From: Cellvibrionales bacterium UBA2511
GTDB lineage: Bacteria > Pseudomonadota > Gammaproteobacteria > Pseudomonadales > Porticoccaceae
Length of the DNA stretch: 15,371 nt
NCBI GenBank assembly: GCA_002341315.1
Contig: DDNV01000095.1
Span: 13,626-28,996, forward strand
Reading direction: 5' to 3'
The first letter of the stretch is position 1. Every line of letters begins with the position of its first letter. The notes beneath the pieces were generated by a model, which was not told the origin of the DNA, did no database searches, and worked only from the letters and a program-made list of their open reading frames with translations. Of this stretch, positions 7,325 through 15,219 are shown piece by piece. The translations under genes were made by a program, and so were the position numbers.

Positions 7325-9979
7325 CTATGCGGCATCGACATTCAGGGTCTCGTTGATCAGTTTGTTAAGCTCCGGTATGCAGGAGCCACAGTTGGTACCG
7401 CAGTTAAGTTGTTCTCCCAGTGCTTTTGTGGAATTTGCCCCATCGACAATGGCTGCCAGAATCTGTTTTTCGCCGACTTCAAAACAGGCGCATATCAATT
7501 TGCCCCGGTCGGGCTGGTTCATGTCGATCCCCGCCAGCAATTGCCACGGAGAAGATGTTATCTCCCGGCTGAGTAATCCCTGTAACCAGCTTGATGCCGG
7601 CATCAGTGACAGACTGTGATGACTGAAGATGGCCATTTGTACCAATGCGCCTTCGTAGCAGATAAAACGCTCGTCCCTTTGTTCGGTGTCGGCGTATTGG
7701 GCGCAGTTGCCGGTATACCCCTGCTGTCTGATAAAGGCTTGCCAGTCAAAGCCCTCCGCGGCAGCAAACCGGTAACAATAGCCCTTGTTATCCGTTAGTG
7801 GCGTCATTGACCAATCGATGAATTCGTCGCATTCCAGGGGCTCCCTGCTGACCACCATTGCCCAAACCGGTGTCGCCACTTTTTTCAGTGCGGCGGGGGT
7901 AAATTTGAATTCGGGTTGCCCGGATACGGGATCGGTCAATGGGGCAATCACCGAGCAAACACGAGCCTGACGGGCGAACTGGTCATTCCAGTGAATCGGC
8001 ATAAACAGCTGATTTTTCCCCATGCCTTCATCCAGCATCACGCCGACCCGGACGGCCCCATACGCGGTGCGTACCTCTGCCAGATCTCCATCGTAAAGTT
8101 CATTTGTACGGGCTGTTTCGGGGTGCACCAGGACAAAGGGTGCATCGAGATGATTGAGCAATCGTTGGGCGCGGGCGGTGCGCGTCATGGTGTGCCACTG
8201 GTCGCGGATTCTTCCGGTATTGAGCGCGTACGGGTAGGCGGCATTGAGGGACTGAACCGGCAGGCGGGGCGCAATGGCAATAAACCGGGCTTTGCCGGAT
8301 GCCGTCACGAACCCACCCTCACTGAACAGGCGCGTTGTTCCCGCGGGAGATTCTGCCGTAATGGGCCATTGGATGGGTGAGAGATCATTGTATTGTTGTT
8401 CAGACAGTTCGCTGAGGCCGCTGATGTTGAAAATGCGCTTGCCGTTGTTTCTGAAGCCACTCAGTGCCGCATGTTCAACAAACACATCCCGCGGCGACCG
8501 GTAGGAAAACGCCTCAGAAAAGCCCAGTCTTTGTGCGACCTGGGAGATGATCCACCAGTCGTCCTTTGCTTCACCTGCGGGTTTTATCAGTGCTCGCTGT
8601 CTTGAGATGCGGCGCTCGGAGTTTGTGACGGTGCCGTTTTTCTCACCCCAACCGGTAGCTGGCAGCAAAATATCGGCGGTGGCGGTCGTGTCTGTGGCTG
8701 CCACGCAGTCGGAGACAATCACGGTGTCACACTGCTGTAGGGCCCCTCTGACACGATCGGCATCCGGCATGCTGACCACCGGATTGGTCGCCATAATCCA
8801 GATTGCCTTAATCCTACCATCGGCGACGGCATCAAACAGGTCTACCGCTTTCATGCCCGGCTGCTGACAGAGTTGGTCGGTGGCCCAGAAGTCGGCCACG
8901 GTCCGCAAGTCCTCGGGGTTATAGTCCATATGGGCAGCCAGCTGGTTGGCCAGACCGCCCACCTCCCGACCACCCATGGCATTGGGCTGCCCGGTAATCG
9001 AGAACGGGCCTGCGCCGACTTTGCCGACTCTTCCGGTAGCAAGGTGACAATTGATAATGGCATTGCCCTTGTCGGTGCCGGAGGAGGATTGGTTGATCCC
9101 CTGTGAGTAGAAGGTAATGGTTTTATCCGTTTCGGCGAACCACTGGTAAAAGGTTTCCAGTACGTCCGTTTCAAGCCCGACCAGGCGGGCCGTTTCTGCA
9201 AAAGAGATGGCATTGGCGGCTGCCAGCGCCTCCCGATAGCCTTCCGTGTGCTGCGCTATATACTCAGAACAGCTGTCCTCCGTTTGCTGCAACCATGCCA
9301 GTAAACCGACAAACAGATAGCCATCGGCACCGGGGCTGATCGGCAAATGGAGATCGGCGAGATCACAGCTGGCCGTGCGGCGTGGGTCGATAACCACCAC
9401 CCGCATGGCGGGGTTTCGTTTTTTGGCGGCAGCCATCCGGCGGTAGAGTACCGGATGGGTCCAGGCGGCATTAGAGCCAACCAGAATCAGCAAATCGCAG
9501 TGATCCAGGTCTTCGTAACTGCAGGGCACCGCATCGGCACCAAAAGCCCGCTTGTAACTGGCAACGTCAGATGACATACAGAGCCGGGAGTTGGTATCGA
9601 CATTGGCGGTACCCAGAAAGCCCTTGGCCAGTTTGTTGGCCACGTAGTAGTCCTCGGTGAGCAGTTGTCCGGACAGGTAGAAGGCGATGGCGCCGGGGCC
9701 GTGCTGCTCACGAACCTCGCTCAGTCGCTGAGCCACTGTATTGAGGGCGGTGTCCCAGTCGACCCGCTGACCGTTGACAGACGGGTAGAGCAGCCGACCG
9801 TGATTTCCCATGGTTTCGTGGAGCGCTGACCCTTTTACACAGAGGGCACCGTAATTGGCGGGGTGGGTTTTGTCGCCGGATACGGCGATGATACTGTCGT
9901 CCCGTAACTTTGCAGAAACACCACAGCCAACCCCGCAGTAGGGGCAGGTGGTTTCCAGGTTGGGGGTTGATGCACTCAT
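7325..9979 (-). CDS. nasA: Assimilatory nitrate reductase, catalytic subunit
   Basis: This cytoplasmic molybdoenzyme reduces nitrate to nitrite. The 884-residue protein begins with a [4Fe-4S] motif (C12, C15, C19, C47; CPYCGVGCGV then ALCVKG). The molybdopterin oxidoreductase domain follows, with SRLCMSS supplying the expected molybdenum-ligand cysteine C134. A molybdopterin dinucleotide-binding domain lies at roughly 570-690 (YALNTGRIRDQWHTMTRT at its start). The end is a BFD-like [2Fe-2S] domain with C830, C832, C864 and C867. This extra C-terminal cluster is typical of NasA rather than of NarB proteins that take electrons from ferredoxin. Together with the FAD protein in the operon it points to NAD(P)H as donor. 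It is the last gene of the operon, 26 bases after nirD, with only a weak Shine-Dalgarno. No signal peptide is present, which argues against periplasmic NapA. Confidence 0.96.
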   Translation of the reverse strand: MSASTPNLETTCPYCGVGCGVSAKLRDDSIIAVSGDKTHPANYGALCVKGSALHETMGNHGRLLYPSVNGQRVDWDTALNTVAQRLSEVREQHGPGAIAFYLSGQLLTEDYYVANKLAKGFLGTANVDTNSRLCMSSDVASYKRAFGADAVPCSYEDLDHCDLLILVGSNAAWTHPVLYRRMAAAKKRNPAMRVVVIDPRRTASCDLADLHLPISPGADGYLFVGLLAWLQQTEDSCSEYIAQHTEGYREALAAANAISFAETARLVGLETDVLETFYQWFAETDKTITFYSQGINQSSSGTDKGNAIINCHLATGRVGKVGAGPFSITGQPNAMGGREVGGLANQLAAHMDYNPEDLRTVADFWATDQLCQQPGMKAVDLFDAVADGRIKAIWIMATNPVVSMPDADRVRGALQQCDTVIVSDCVAATDTTATADILLPATGWGEKNGTVTNSERRISRQRALIKPAGEAKDDWWIISQVAQRLGFSEAFSYRSPRDVFVEHAALSGFRNNGKRIFNISGLSELSEQQYNDLSPIQWPITAESPAGTTRLFSEGGFVTASGKARFIAIAPRLPVQSLNAAYPYALNTGRIRDQWHTMTRTARAQRLLNHLDAPFVLVHPETARTNELYDGDLAEVRTAYGAVRVGVMLDEGMGKNQLFMPIHWNDQFARQARVCSVIAPLTDPVSGQPEFKFTPAALKKVATPVWAMVVSREPLECDEFIDWSMTPLTDNKGYCYRFAAAEGFDWQAFIRQQGYTGNCAQYADTEQRDERFICYEGALVQMAIFSHHSLSLMPASSWLQGLLSREITSSPWQLLAGIDMNQPDRGKLICACFEVGEKQILAAIVDGANSTKALGEQLNCGTNCGSCIPELNKLINETLNVDAA

Positions 9980-10005
9980 GAAAATCTGCCGGTTCCGAGC
10001 ATCGC

Positions 10006-10359
10006 CTAGGGGGTGAACACCACTTGACTGTCCACCAGTTCAATGGCGTAGGTGGGCACTGTCACGTCCTCGTTTTCCAGGCACTGGCCAGTGGTTAGAT
10101 CATAGTGCTGTTTGTAGAGCGGTGAAGCGACCACCAGTCGACCTTGTACATCGCCGACCACACCTCTGGACAGTACGTTGGCCTTGCCGATGGGATCCCA
10201 GTTGCCAATGGCATAGACCTGAGGCGCTTCATCGGGCAGGTAAAAAACTGCCACCTGCTGGCCGTCGATCAGCGCACAGATGCCGGAATTGGGTATCAGG
10301 TCTTCCTGTTGGCAGATCACCAGCGGTTGTTCAGATACTCTGTTTTCTGCGGTATTCAT
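10006..10359 (-). CDS. nirD: Nitrite reductase [NAD(P)H] small subunit
   Basis: The 117-residue protein has the compact Rieske-like fold sequence of NirD: an N-terminal strand region ending in ALIDGQQVAVFYLP, then VYAIGNWDPIGKANVLSRG, then GRLVVASPLYKQHYDLTTGQCL and a closing YAIELVDSQVVF. As usual for NirD, the Cys/His ligands of true Rieske proteins are absent, so it probably binds no cluster. It acts with NirB in the cytoplasm to reduce nitrite to ammonium. The ATG at 10359 has TGAGG eight bases upstream and lies 13 bases after the nirB stop. The frame stays open back to 10554 inside nirB, but that extension is basic, low in conserved sequence, and is the out-of-frame reading of nirB. Confidence 0.95.
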   Translation of the reverse strand: MNTAENRVSEQPLVICQQEDLIPNSGICALIDGQQVAVFYLPDEAPQVYAIGNWDPIGKANVLSRGVVGDVQGRLVVASPLYKQHYDLTTGQCLENEDVTVPTYAIELVDSQVVFTP

Positions 10360-10372
10360 CAATAAAGCCTCA

Positions 10373-12898
10373 TTACGCCGATTTGGCCAACAGTTGGTCG
10401 GTTTCCTCTTCGGTGGCCGGCCGCGGCTGACCACGCTCCTGCACGAACACAACCCGTTCATCCGCCGCATCAGCGTTGACGAACTGGCGGAAGCGTTTGA
10501 GTTTTTCCGGGTCCTCAATGGTGGTTTTCCACTCGCACTGGTAGGTGCCGACAATGCTGTTCATCTGTTCCTCCAGTTCGGCACAGATCCCAAGTTTGTC
10601 GTGGATCACCACCTCCTTCAGATAGTCGAGACCACCTTCCAGATTGTCCAGCCACACTGAGGTGCGTTGCAGACGGTCGGCTGTGCGCACATAAAACATC
10701 AGGAAACGGTCGATGTACCTGATCAGGGTTTCGTCATCCAGGTCCGTGGCGAACAGGTCGGCGTGACGGGGCTTCATGCCGCCATTGCCGCACAGGTAGA
10801 GGTTCCAGCCGTGCTCGGTGGCAATTACGCCAAAGTCCTTGGACTGGGCCTCGGCGCACTCCCGGGTGCAGCCGGAAACCGCCGACTTGATCTTGTGGGG
10901 GGAGCGAAGGCCCTTATAGCGGTCCTCGATATAGATGGCCATGCTGACGCTGTCCTGTACCCCGTAGCGGCACCAGGTGCTACCGACGCAGGACTTCACC
11001 GTGCGCAGGGCCTTGCCATAGGCGTGGCCGGTTTCAAAACCGGCGTCGATCAGTTCTTTCCAGATGTCCGGCAACTGATCCACTCTGGCGCCAAACAGAT
11101 CGATCCGCTGGCCGCCGGTAATCTTGGTGTAGAGGTTGTATTTTTTGCCCACCTCGCCGAGCACAATCAGTTTGTCCGGGGTGATCTCGCCACCCGGCAC
11201 CCGCGGCACCACAGAATAGGTACCGTTCTTTTGCATATTGGCCAGAAAGGTGTCGTTGGTGTCCTGCAGGCCCACATGCTTTTCTTCGAGAATGTAGTCA
11301 TTCCAGAGGGAAGCGAGGATGGAGGCCACTGTCGGTTTGCAGATCTCGCAGCCGCGACCGCTGCCGTGGTGCTTGATGAGATCCTCGAAGGATTTGATGG
11401 ATTCCACTTTAATAATGTGGAACAGCTCCTGGCGGGTGAACTGGAAGTGCTCGCAGATGGACTTATTCACCTCCATGCCCCGGGCTGCCATTTCATCGTC
11501 CACAATGTTTTTCAGCAGCGCGGCACAGCCGCCACAGCCGGTGCTGGCGGCGGTGCAGGACTTCACATCCGCCAGCGAGCAGCAGCCGCCGTCGATGGCG
11601 CTGATGATGTCGCCCTTGCTGACATTGTGGCAGGAGCAGATCGTCGCCGTGGCGGGCAGGGCCGCCGCGCCGAGCGGTGGCGCGCCACCCTCGCTGGCGG
11701 GCAGAATCATGGTTTCAGGGTTGGCGGGCAGCTCGATGCCATTGAGGTAATACTGCAGCAGGGTGTCGTAGTCGGAGCAGTCACCCACCAGCACCGCGCC
11801 CAGAGCGGTCTTGCCGTCTGCACTGACAATCAGGCGTTTGTAGACTTCCTCGCGCTCGTCACTGAAGGTATAGGCGATGGCATCCGGAGTTTTGCCGTGG
11901 GAGTCGCCGATGGAACCCACATCGACACCCAGCAGTTTCAGCTTGGTGCTCATGTCGGCGCCCTGAAAAGCACTGTGTTCGCCGGTCAACTGGCTGATAG
12001 CCACCTCCGCCATGCGGTAGCCGGGGGCCACCAGACCGAAAATCATGCCGCCATACAGGGCACATTCACCGATCGCAAAAATGTCCGAATCACTGGTGCG
12101 ACAGTGATAGTCGATGGTAATACCACCGCGCGGTCCCACCTCCAGTCCGCAATCTCTGGCCAGCTGGTCCGAGGGGCGAATTCCAGCGGAGAACACGATC
12201 ACATCGGTAGCGAGGGTTTCACCGTCGGCAAAGTTCATCACCAGGCGGGTGTCCTTGCCATCCGTTTCCTCAATGGTCTGGGTGGCTTTGCTGGTGTGTA
12301 CCTGAACATCCAGGGCTTCAATTTTGCGGCGCAGCATGGCACTGCCGCCATTGTCGAGCTGCACGCCCATCAGACCGGGGGCAAATTCCACCACGTGGGT
12401 TTTCAGGCCGAGATTCTGAAGGGCATTGGCCGCCTCCAGGCCCAGCAGGCCACCGCCGACCACCACGCCGACTTTGGCCTTCTTGCTTCTGGCCTGAATC
12501 ATGCCGAGATCGTCGATCGTGCGATACACCAGACAGTCGGGCAGGTCGGCCCCGGGAATCGGTGGCACGAAGGGGTAGGAGCCGGTGGCCAGTACCAGTT
12601 TGTCGTAACGGAAGCTTCGGCCACCCTCGGTGGTGACTGTTTTGGCTTCGCGGTCGATGGTTGCCACGGCATCGCCGAAGTAGGCATCCACGCCGATGGA
12701 TTTGTAATGCTCGCGGGTGGTCAGCGCCAGTTCTTCCGGTTTCCGGCCTGCGAAGTATTCCGACAAATGGACCCGGTCGTATGCGGGGCGGGGTTCTGCC
12801 CCGAGGACGGTGATTTTGGCGGTAACGCCGGATCCGGCCAGTTGTTCCACGTAGTGGTGGCCCACCATTCCATTTCCTATAACGACAATTTTCAACAT
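10373..12898 (-). CDS. nirB: Nitrite reductase [NAD(P)H] large subunit
   Basis: The 841-residue enzyme reduces nitrite to ammonium with six electrons from NAD(P)H. Domains in order are: FAD binding (GNGMVG at 9-14), NAD(P) binding (GGGLLG at 148-153) and FAD closure near TSDSDIFAIGECALYGG (268-284). A BFD-like [2Fe-2S] domain follows with C421, C423, C455 and C458, then a second BFD-like helical segment ending RGCEICKP near 515-522. The sulfite/nitrite reductase ferredoxin-like half domain comes next, then the siroheme/[4Fe-4S] site with C637, C643, C677 and C681. Length and all ligands are intact, so the enzyme should be active. The start MLKIVVIGNG fits other NirB proteins. A GCAGG/CAGGA region precedes it in the 21-base gap after the FAD protein gene. 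Siroheme synthesis genes are not in the window. Confidence 0.97.
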   Translation of the reverse strand: MLKIVVIGNGMVGHHYVEQLAGSGVTAKITVLGAEPRPAYDRVHLSEYFAGRKPEELALTTREHYKSIGVDAYFGDAVATIDREAKTVTTEGGRSFRYDKLVLATGSYPFVPPIPGADLPDCLVYRTIDDLGMIQARSKKAKVGVVVGGGLLGLEAANALQNLGLKTHVVEFAPGLMGVQLDNGGSAMLRRKIEALDVQVHTSKATQTIEETDGKDTRLVMNFADGETLATDVIVFSAGIRPSDQLARDCGLEVGPRGGITIDYHCRTSDSDIFAIGECALYGGMIFGLVAPGYRMAEVAISQLTGEHSAFQGADMSTKLKLLGVDVGSIGDSHGKTPDAIAYTFSDEREEVYKRLIVSADGKTALGAVLVGDCSDYDTLLQYYLNGIELPANPETMILPASEGGAPPLGAAALPATATICSCHNVSKGDIISAIDGGCCSLADVKSCTAASTGCGGCAALLKNIVDDEMAARGMEVNKSICEHFQFTRQELFHIIKVESIKSFEDLIKHHGSGRGCEICKPTVASILASLWNDYILEEKHVGLQDTNDTFLANMQKNGTYSVVPRVPGGEITPDKLIVLGEVGKKYNLYTKITGGQRIDLFGARVDQLPDIWKELIDAGFETGHAYGKALRTVKSCVGSTWCRYGVQDSVSMAIYIEDRYKGLRSPHKIKSAVSGCTRECAEAQSKDFGVIATEHGWNLYLCGNGGMKPRHADLFATDLDDETLIRYIDRFLMFYVRTADRLQRTSVWLDNLEGGLDYLKEVVIHDKLGICAELEEQMNSIVGTYQCEWKTTIEDPEKLKRFRQFVNADAADERVVFVQERGQPRPATEEETDQLLAKSA

Positions 12899-12919
12899 GT
12901 CCTGTTACCTGCTATTGCT

Positions 12920-14140
12920 CTATTTCATTTCGCGTACGATGTCCTGACCGGCCAGATCACGGAACATCAATTGATTTGCGTTGGCGCCCAGTGGCTGCCC
13001 GTCACTGATCAGGGTTTCGTAATGGCTGCACAGACTTTTGTCACCAAACAGCAGGGCGGCCTGCAAACGGTCATCCTCAATCACCAGACGCCGATAAATA
13101 CCGGCAGACGGGTCGCTGATCACGATGTTGCGTTCACTGTTTCCTGCGTTAAGACGTCCCGCCGAGAACACATCAATCCCCGATACCTTGAGTTGGGTAG
13201 AGTGTTCTCTGGGTCGATAACAGGCGGCGTTGCCCAGCAGAGTTTCTGCGAGGACTTTTGCCTGCTCCCAGATCGGCGCAACAATACCCACGGTGGTGTT
13301 GTTGTGTTCCGAACACTCACCGAGGGCATAGATATTTTTGATAGATGTATGCATCTGGTCGTCGACGACGATGCCACGGTTGATCTTCAGATCGCTGTCC
13401 CTGAATGCTTCCACATTGGGCGATATACCGGTAGCAAACACCACCAGCTCGCCCGGTAACCAGTCTCCGTTTTCAAGCAGCAGGCCGTCCGCCCGTTCGC
13501 TGCCTGTAACGGCTTTGGTCCTTACCCCGGTGAGCACAGAGATACCGCGGTCTTCCAGGCTTTTTTTCAGCATGGCAGCGGCGGTTGCATCAAGTTGCCG
13601 GTTCATCAGGTTGTCGCTGTTGTGCACCACAGTGACATCCAGGCCGAGATGGTTCAGGCCATAGGCTGCTTCGAGACCCAGCAGACCACCGCCAACTACC
13701 ACGGCACGTTGACCCTGCCGGGCGAAATCCTGCATGAGGGCGACGTCATCGAGGGTGCGAAAGGACATGACACCGGGCAGGCTGTTTCCCTGAATTGTTG
13801 GCACAACGGGTCTCGAGCCGGTGGCAATCACAATACGGGAAAATCGTCTCTGCCACTCTGAAGCGGTGGTTATGGTCAGATTGCCGGTATCCAGCCGAAT
13901 CAGCGGGTCGCCACAACGCAGACGAATATTGTTGGCGCGATACCAGTCATCGCTGAGCAATGGCAGACAATCCAGTGTCTTGTCACCGGTGAGTAACGAA
14001 GAGAGCTGTACGCGGTTATAGGCCTTGACCGGTTCTTCACCAATCATGGTAATTGACCCGGAAAAACCGCTATTCACCAGCGCCTCGGCGAGGCGGGCGC
14101 CTGCCATACCGGTTCCGACAATCGCAATAGAATTGTCCAT
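12920..14140 (-). CDS. FAD/NAD(P)H oxidoreductase, probable nitrate reductase electron-transfer subunit
   Basis: The 406-residue protein is a two-dinucleotide-fold flavoprotein resembling the first third of NirB, with no iron-sulfur or siroheme domain. FAD binding is shown by GTGMAG at 9-14, NAD(P) binding by GGGLLG at 150-155, and the flavin-closing motif by IKNIYALGECSEH near 270. YNRVQLSSLLTG parallels YDRVHLSEYFAG of the neighbouring NirB. Its operon position with nasA suggests it passes electrons from NAD(P)H to the [2Fe-2S] domain of NasA, like Klebsiella NasC (Bacillus NasB). Symbols differ between species, so none is assigned. Alternatives are a nitrite or rubredoxin reductase component. 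The ATG at 14140 follows the ATPase stop by three bases, so coupling is likely; only a weak GAG lies upstream. Confidence 0.85.
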   Translation of the reverse strand: MDNSIAIVGTGMAGARLAEALVNSGFSGSITMIGEEPVKAYNRVQLSSLLTGDKTLDCLPLLSDDWYRANNIRLRCGDPLIRLDTGNLTITTASEWQRRFSRIVIATGSRPVVPTIQGNSLPGVMSFRTLDDVALMQDFARQGQRAVVVGGGLLGLEAAYGLNHLGLDVTVVHNSDNLMNRQLDATAAAMLKKSLEDRGISVLTGVRTKAVTGSERADGLLLENGDWLPGELVVFATGISPNVEAFRDSDLKINRGIVVDDQMHTSIKNIYALGECSEHNNTTVGIVAPIWEQAKVLAETLLGNAACYRPREHSTQLKVSGIDVFSAGRLNAGNSERNIVISDPSAGIYRRLVIEDDRLQAALLFGDKSLCSHYETLISDGQPLGANANQLMFRDLAGQDIVREMK

Positions 14141-14143
14141 TGC

Positions 14144-15136
14144 TCAGGCTGCCCTGGTCTTGTTGCTGCCGGTGGCTGCTTTACCGGTATCGCCAGCAGC
14201 ATCATCCTGTGACGAGGCCGGTTTACATGCCACTTCCTGTAACTTTCTGGCAGGGTCGGTCGGCTTTTTTTCAATTTGCGGGTTTTTCTGCTTGTCGTAG
14301 AGAAATTCTAGAACCTGCTGGCGGTAGTGGATGAAATCGGCGTCTTCAGCCAGGGCCAGCCTGTTGCGTGGGCGGGGCAACTTGACGTCGAGTATTTCGC
14401 CAATGGTGGCAGCGGGGCCGTTGGTCATCATGACGATTCGATCCGATAACAAAACGGCCTCATCCACATCGTGGGTAATCATGATCACCGTGGTGCCCAG
14501 CTGGGCATGGATCTCCATCAGCGAATCCTGCAGGTGGGCCCGGGTCAGGGCATCCAGCGCCCCGAAGGGTTCATCCATCAGCAACAGGTTTGGCTCGGTG
14601 ACCATGGCGCGGGCAATCGAGGCACGCATCTGCATGCCGCCGGATAGCTCGCGCGGGAATGAGTTATCGAAACCGCTGAGGCCGACCATCGCCAGAGCCT
14701 GGTCAATCTTCTGCTCGGTTTCAGGGCCGCTCTGGTGCTCCAGATCCAGCGGCAGTCGCACGTTTTTGCGCACCCTTGCCCAAGGCATTAGCGTGGCGTT
14801 CTGGAATACAAAGGCCAGTTTGCGACCCTTGTCGCCCACCACGCCGTAGTCCTGCTCCCAGAACTTGATAGTGCCGCTGGTAACGTCGCCGAGCCCGGCC
14901 ATGATGCGCAGCAAGGTGCTCTTGCCACAGCCGGATGGCCCCAGCAGACTGACGAATTCGCCCTGGCGCACGGTCAGGTCGGCGCCCTTTAGCGCGACAG
15001 TGCCATTGGCGTAGATCTTGTTCACACCTTCAACCTGCAGTACCGGACGGCCGTTGGTCGCGCCTGCGTTTACGGTGGCCTCCCCAGCCGGATCGGCTGC
15101 GGCAGGTTTTAGGGGGGTGACTCTGGAAGAGGTCAT
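14144..15136 (-). CDS. ABC transporter ATP-binding protein, probable nitrate/nitrite uptake
   Basis: The 330-residue ATPase has Walker A GPSGCGKST (66-74), Q-loop Q112, signature LSGGM (164-168), Walker B LLLMDEP (184-190) and H-loop H222. From about residue 193 it reads like NrtD/NasD: ALDALTR, THDVDEAVLLSDRIVMMTNGP, then EIL and PRPRNR, then VLEFLYDKQ. The first half (FVFQNATLMPWARV, LSGGMQMRASIARAMVTEP) looks more like ATPases of the TauB/SsuB/ThiZ group. Both ends are extended: about 30 residues before VLQVEGVNKIY, and about 47 low-complexity Ala/Lys/Ser/Asp-rich residues after DKQ. The ATG at 15136 has GGGAG seven bases upstream. It lies between a binding-protein gene and the nitrate genes, hence the substrate inference. 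Sulfonate or cyanate uptake is less likely. Confidence 0.87.
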   Translation of the reverse strand: MTSSRVTPLKPAAADPAGEATVNAGATNGRPVLQVEGVNKIYANGTVALKGADLTVRQGEFVSLLGPSGCGKSTLLRIMAGLGDVTSGTIKFWEQDYGVVGDKGRKLAFVFQNATLMPWARVRKNVRLPLDLEHQSGPETEQKIDQALAMVGLSGFDNSFPRELSGGMQMRASIARAMVTEPNLLLMDEPFGALDALTRAHLQDSLMEIHAQLGTTVIMITHDVDEAVLLSDRIVMMTNGPAATIGEILDVKLPRPRNRLALAEDADFIHYRQQVLEFLYDKQKNPQIEKKPTDPARKLQEVACKPASSQDDAAGDTGKAATGSNKTRAA

Positions 15137-15149
15137 CTTTTACTCCCGT

Positions 15150-15175
15150 GGGTAGCCGCTTGGCGCGGGCTACCC
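15150..15175. other. Intercistronic hairpin before the ATPase gene
   Basis: GGGTAGCC (15150-15157) and GGCTACCC (15168-15175) are perfect eight-base arms around a ten-base GC-rich loop. The hairpin lies in the 83-base gap after the binding-protein stop, and ends about six bases before the GGGAG ribosome site of the ATPase gene. No T-tract follows on the minus strand, so it is not an intrinsic terminator. It may protect the upstream mRNA or modulate ATPase translation. Confidence 0.55.
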
Positions 15176-15219
15176 TGGTTCTTTAAGGGTTCGACGAATG
15201 GCGGTTACCGGTTCAGCGT

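Noticed and set aside
7325..9979. nasA as periplasmic NapA or respiratory NarG
   Set aside because: There is no Tat signal, a C-terminal BFD-like [2Fe-2S] domain is present, and the operon contains nirBD, all pointing to assimilatory NasA.
10360..10554. N-terminal extension of nirD
   Set aside because: It is the out-of-frame reading of the nirB 3' end, rich in Arg and Ser. The ATG at 10359 has a TGAGG ribosome site and gives a normal NirD length.
10667..13459. A 930-codon open frame on the plus strand, antisense to nirB and the flavoprotein gene
   Set aside because: Its codons align exactly with the sense codons of both genes, which are in the same frame. Stops there would require TTA, CTA or TCA codons in the sense genes, which these GC-rich genes avoid. 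The translation has no recognisable domains, while the sense strand encodes intact enzymes.
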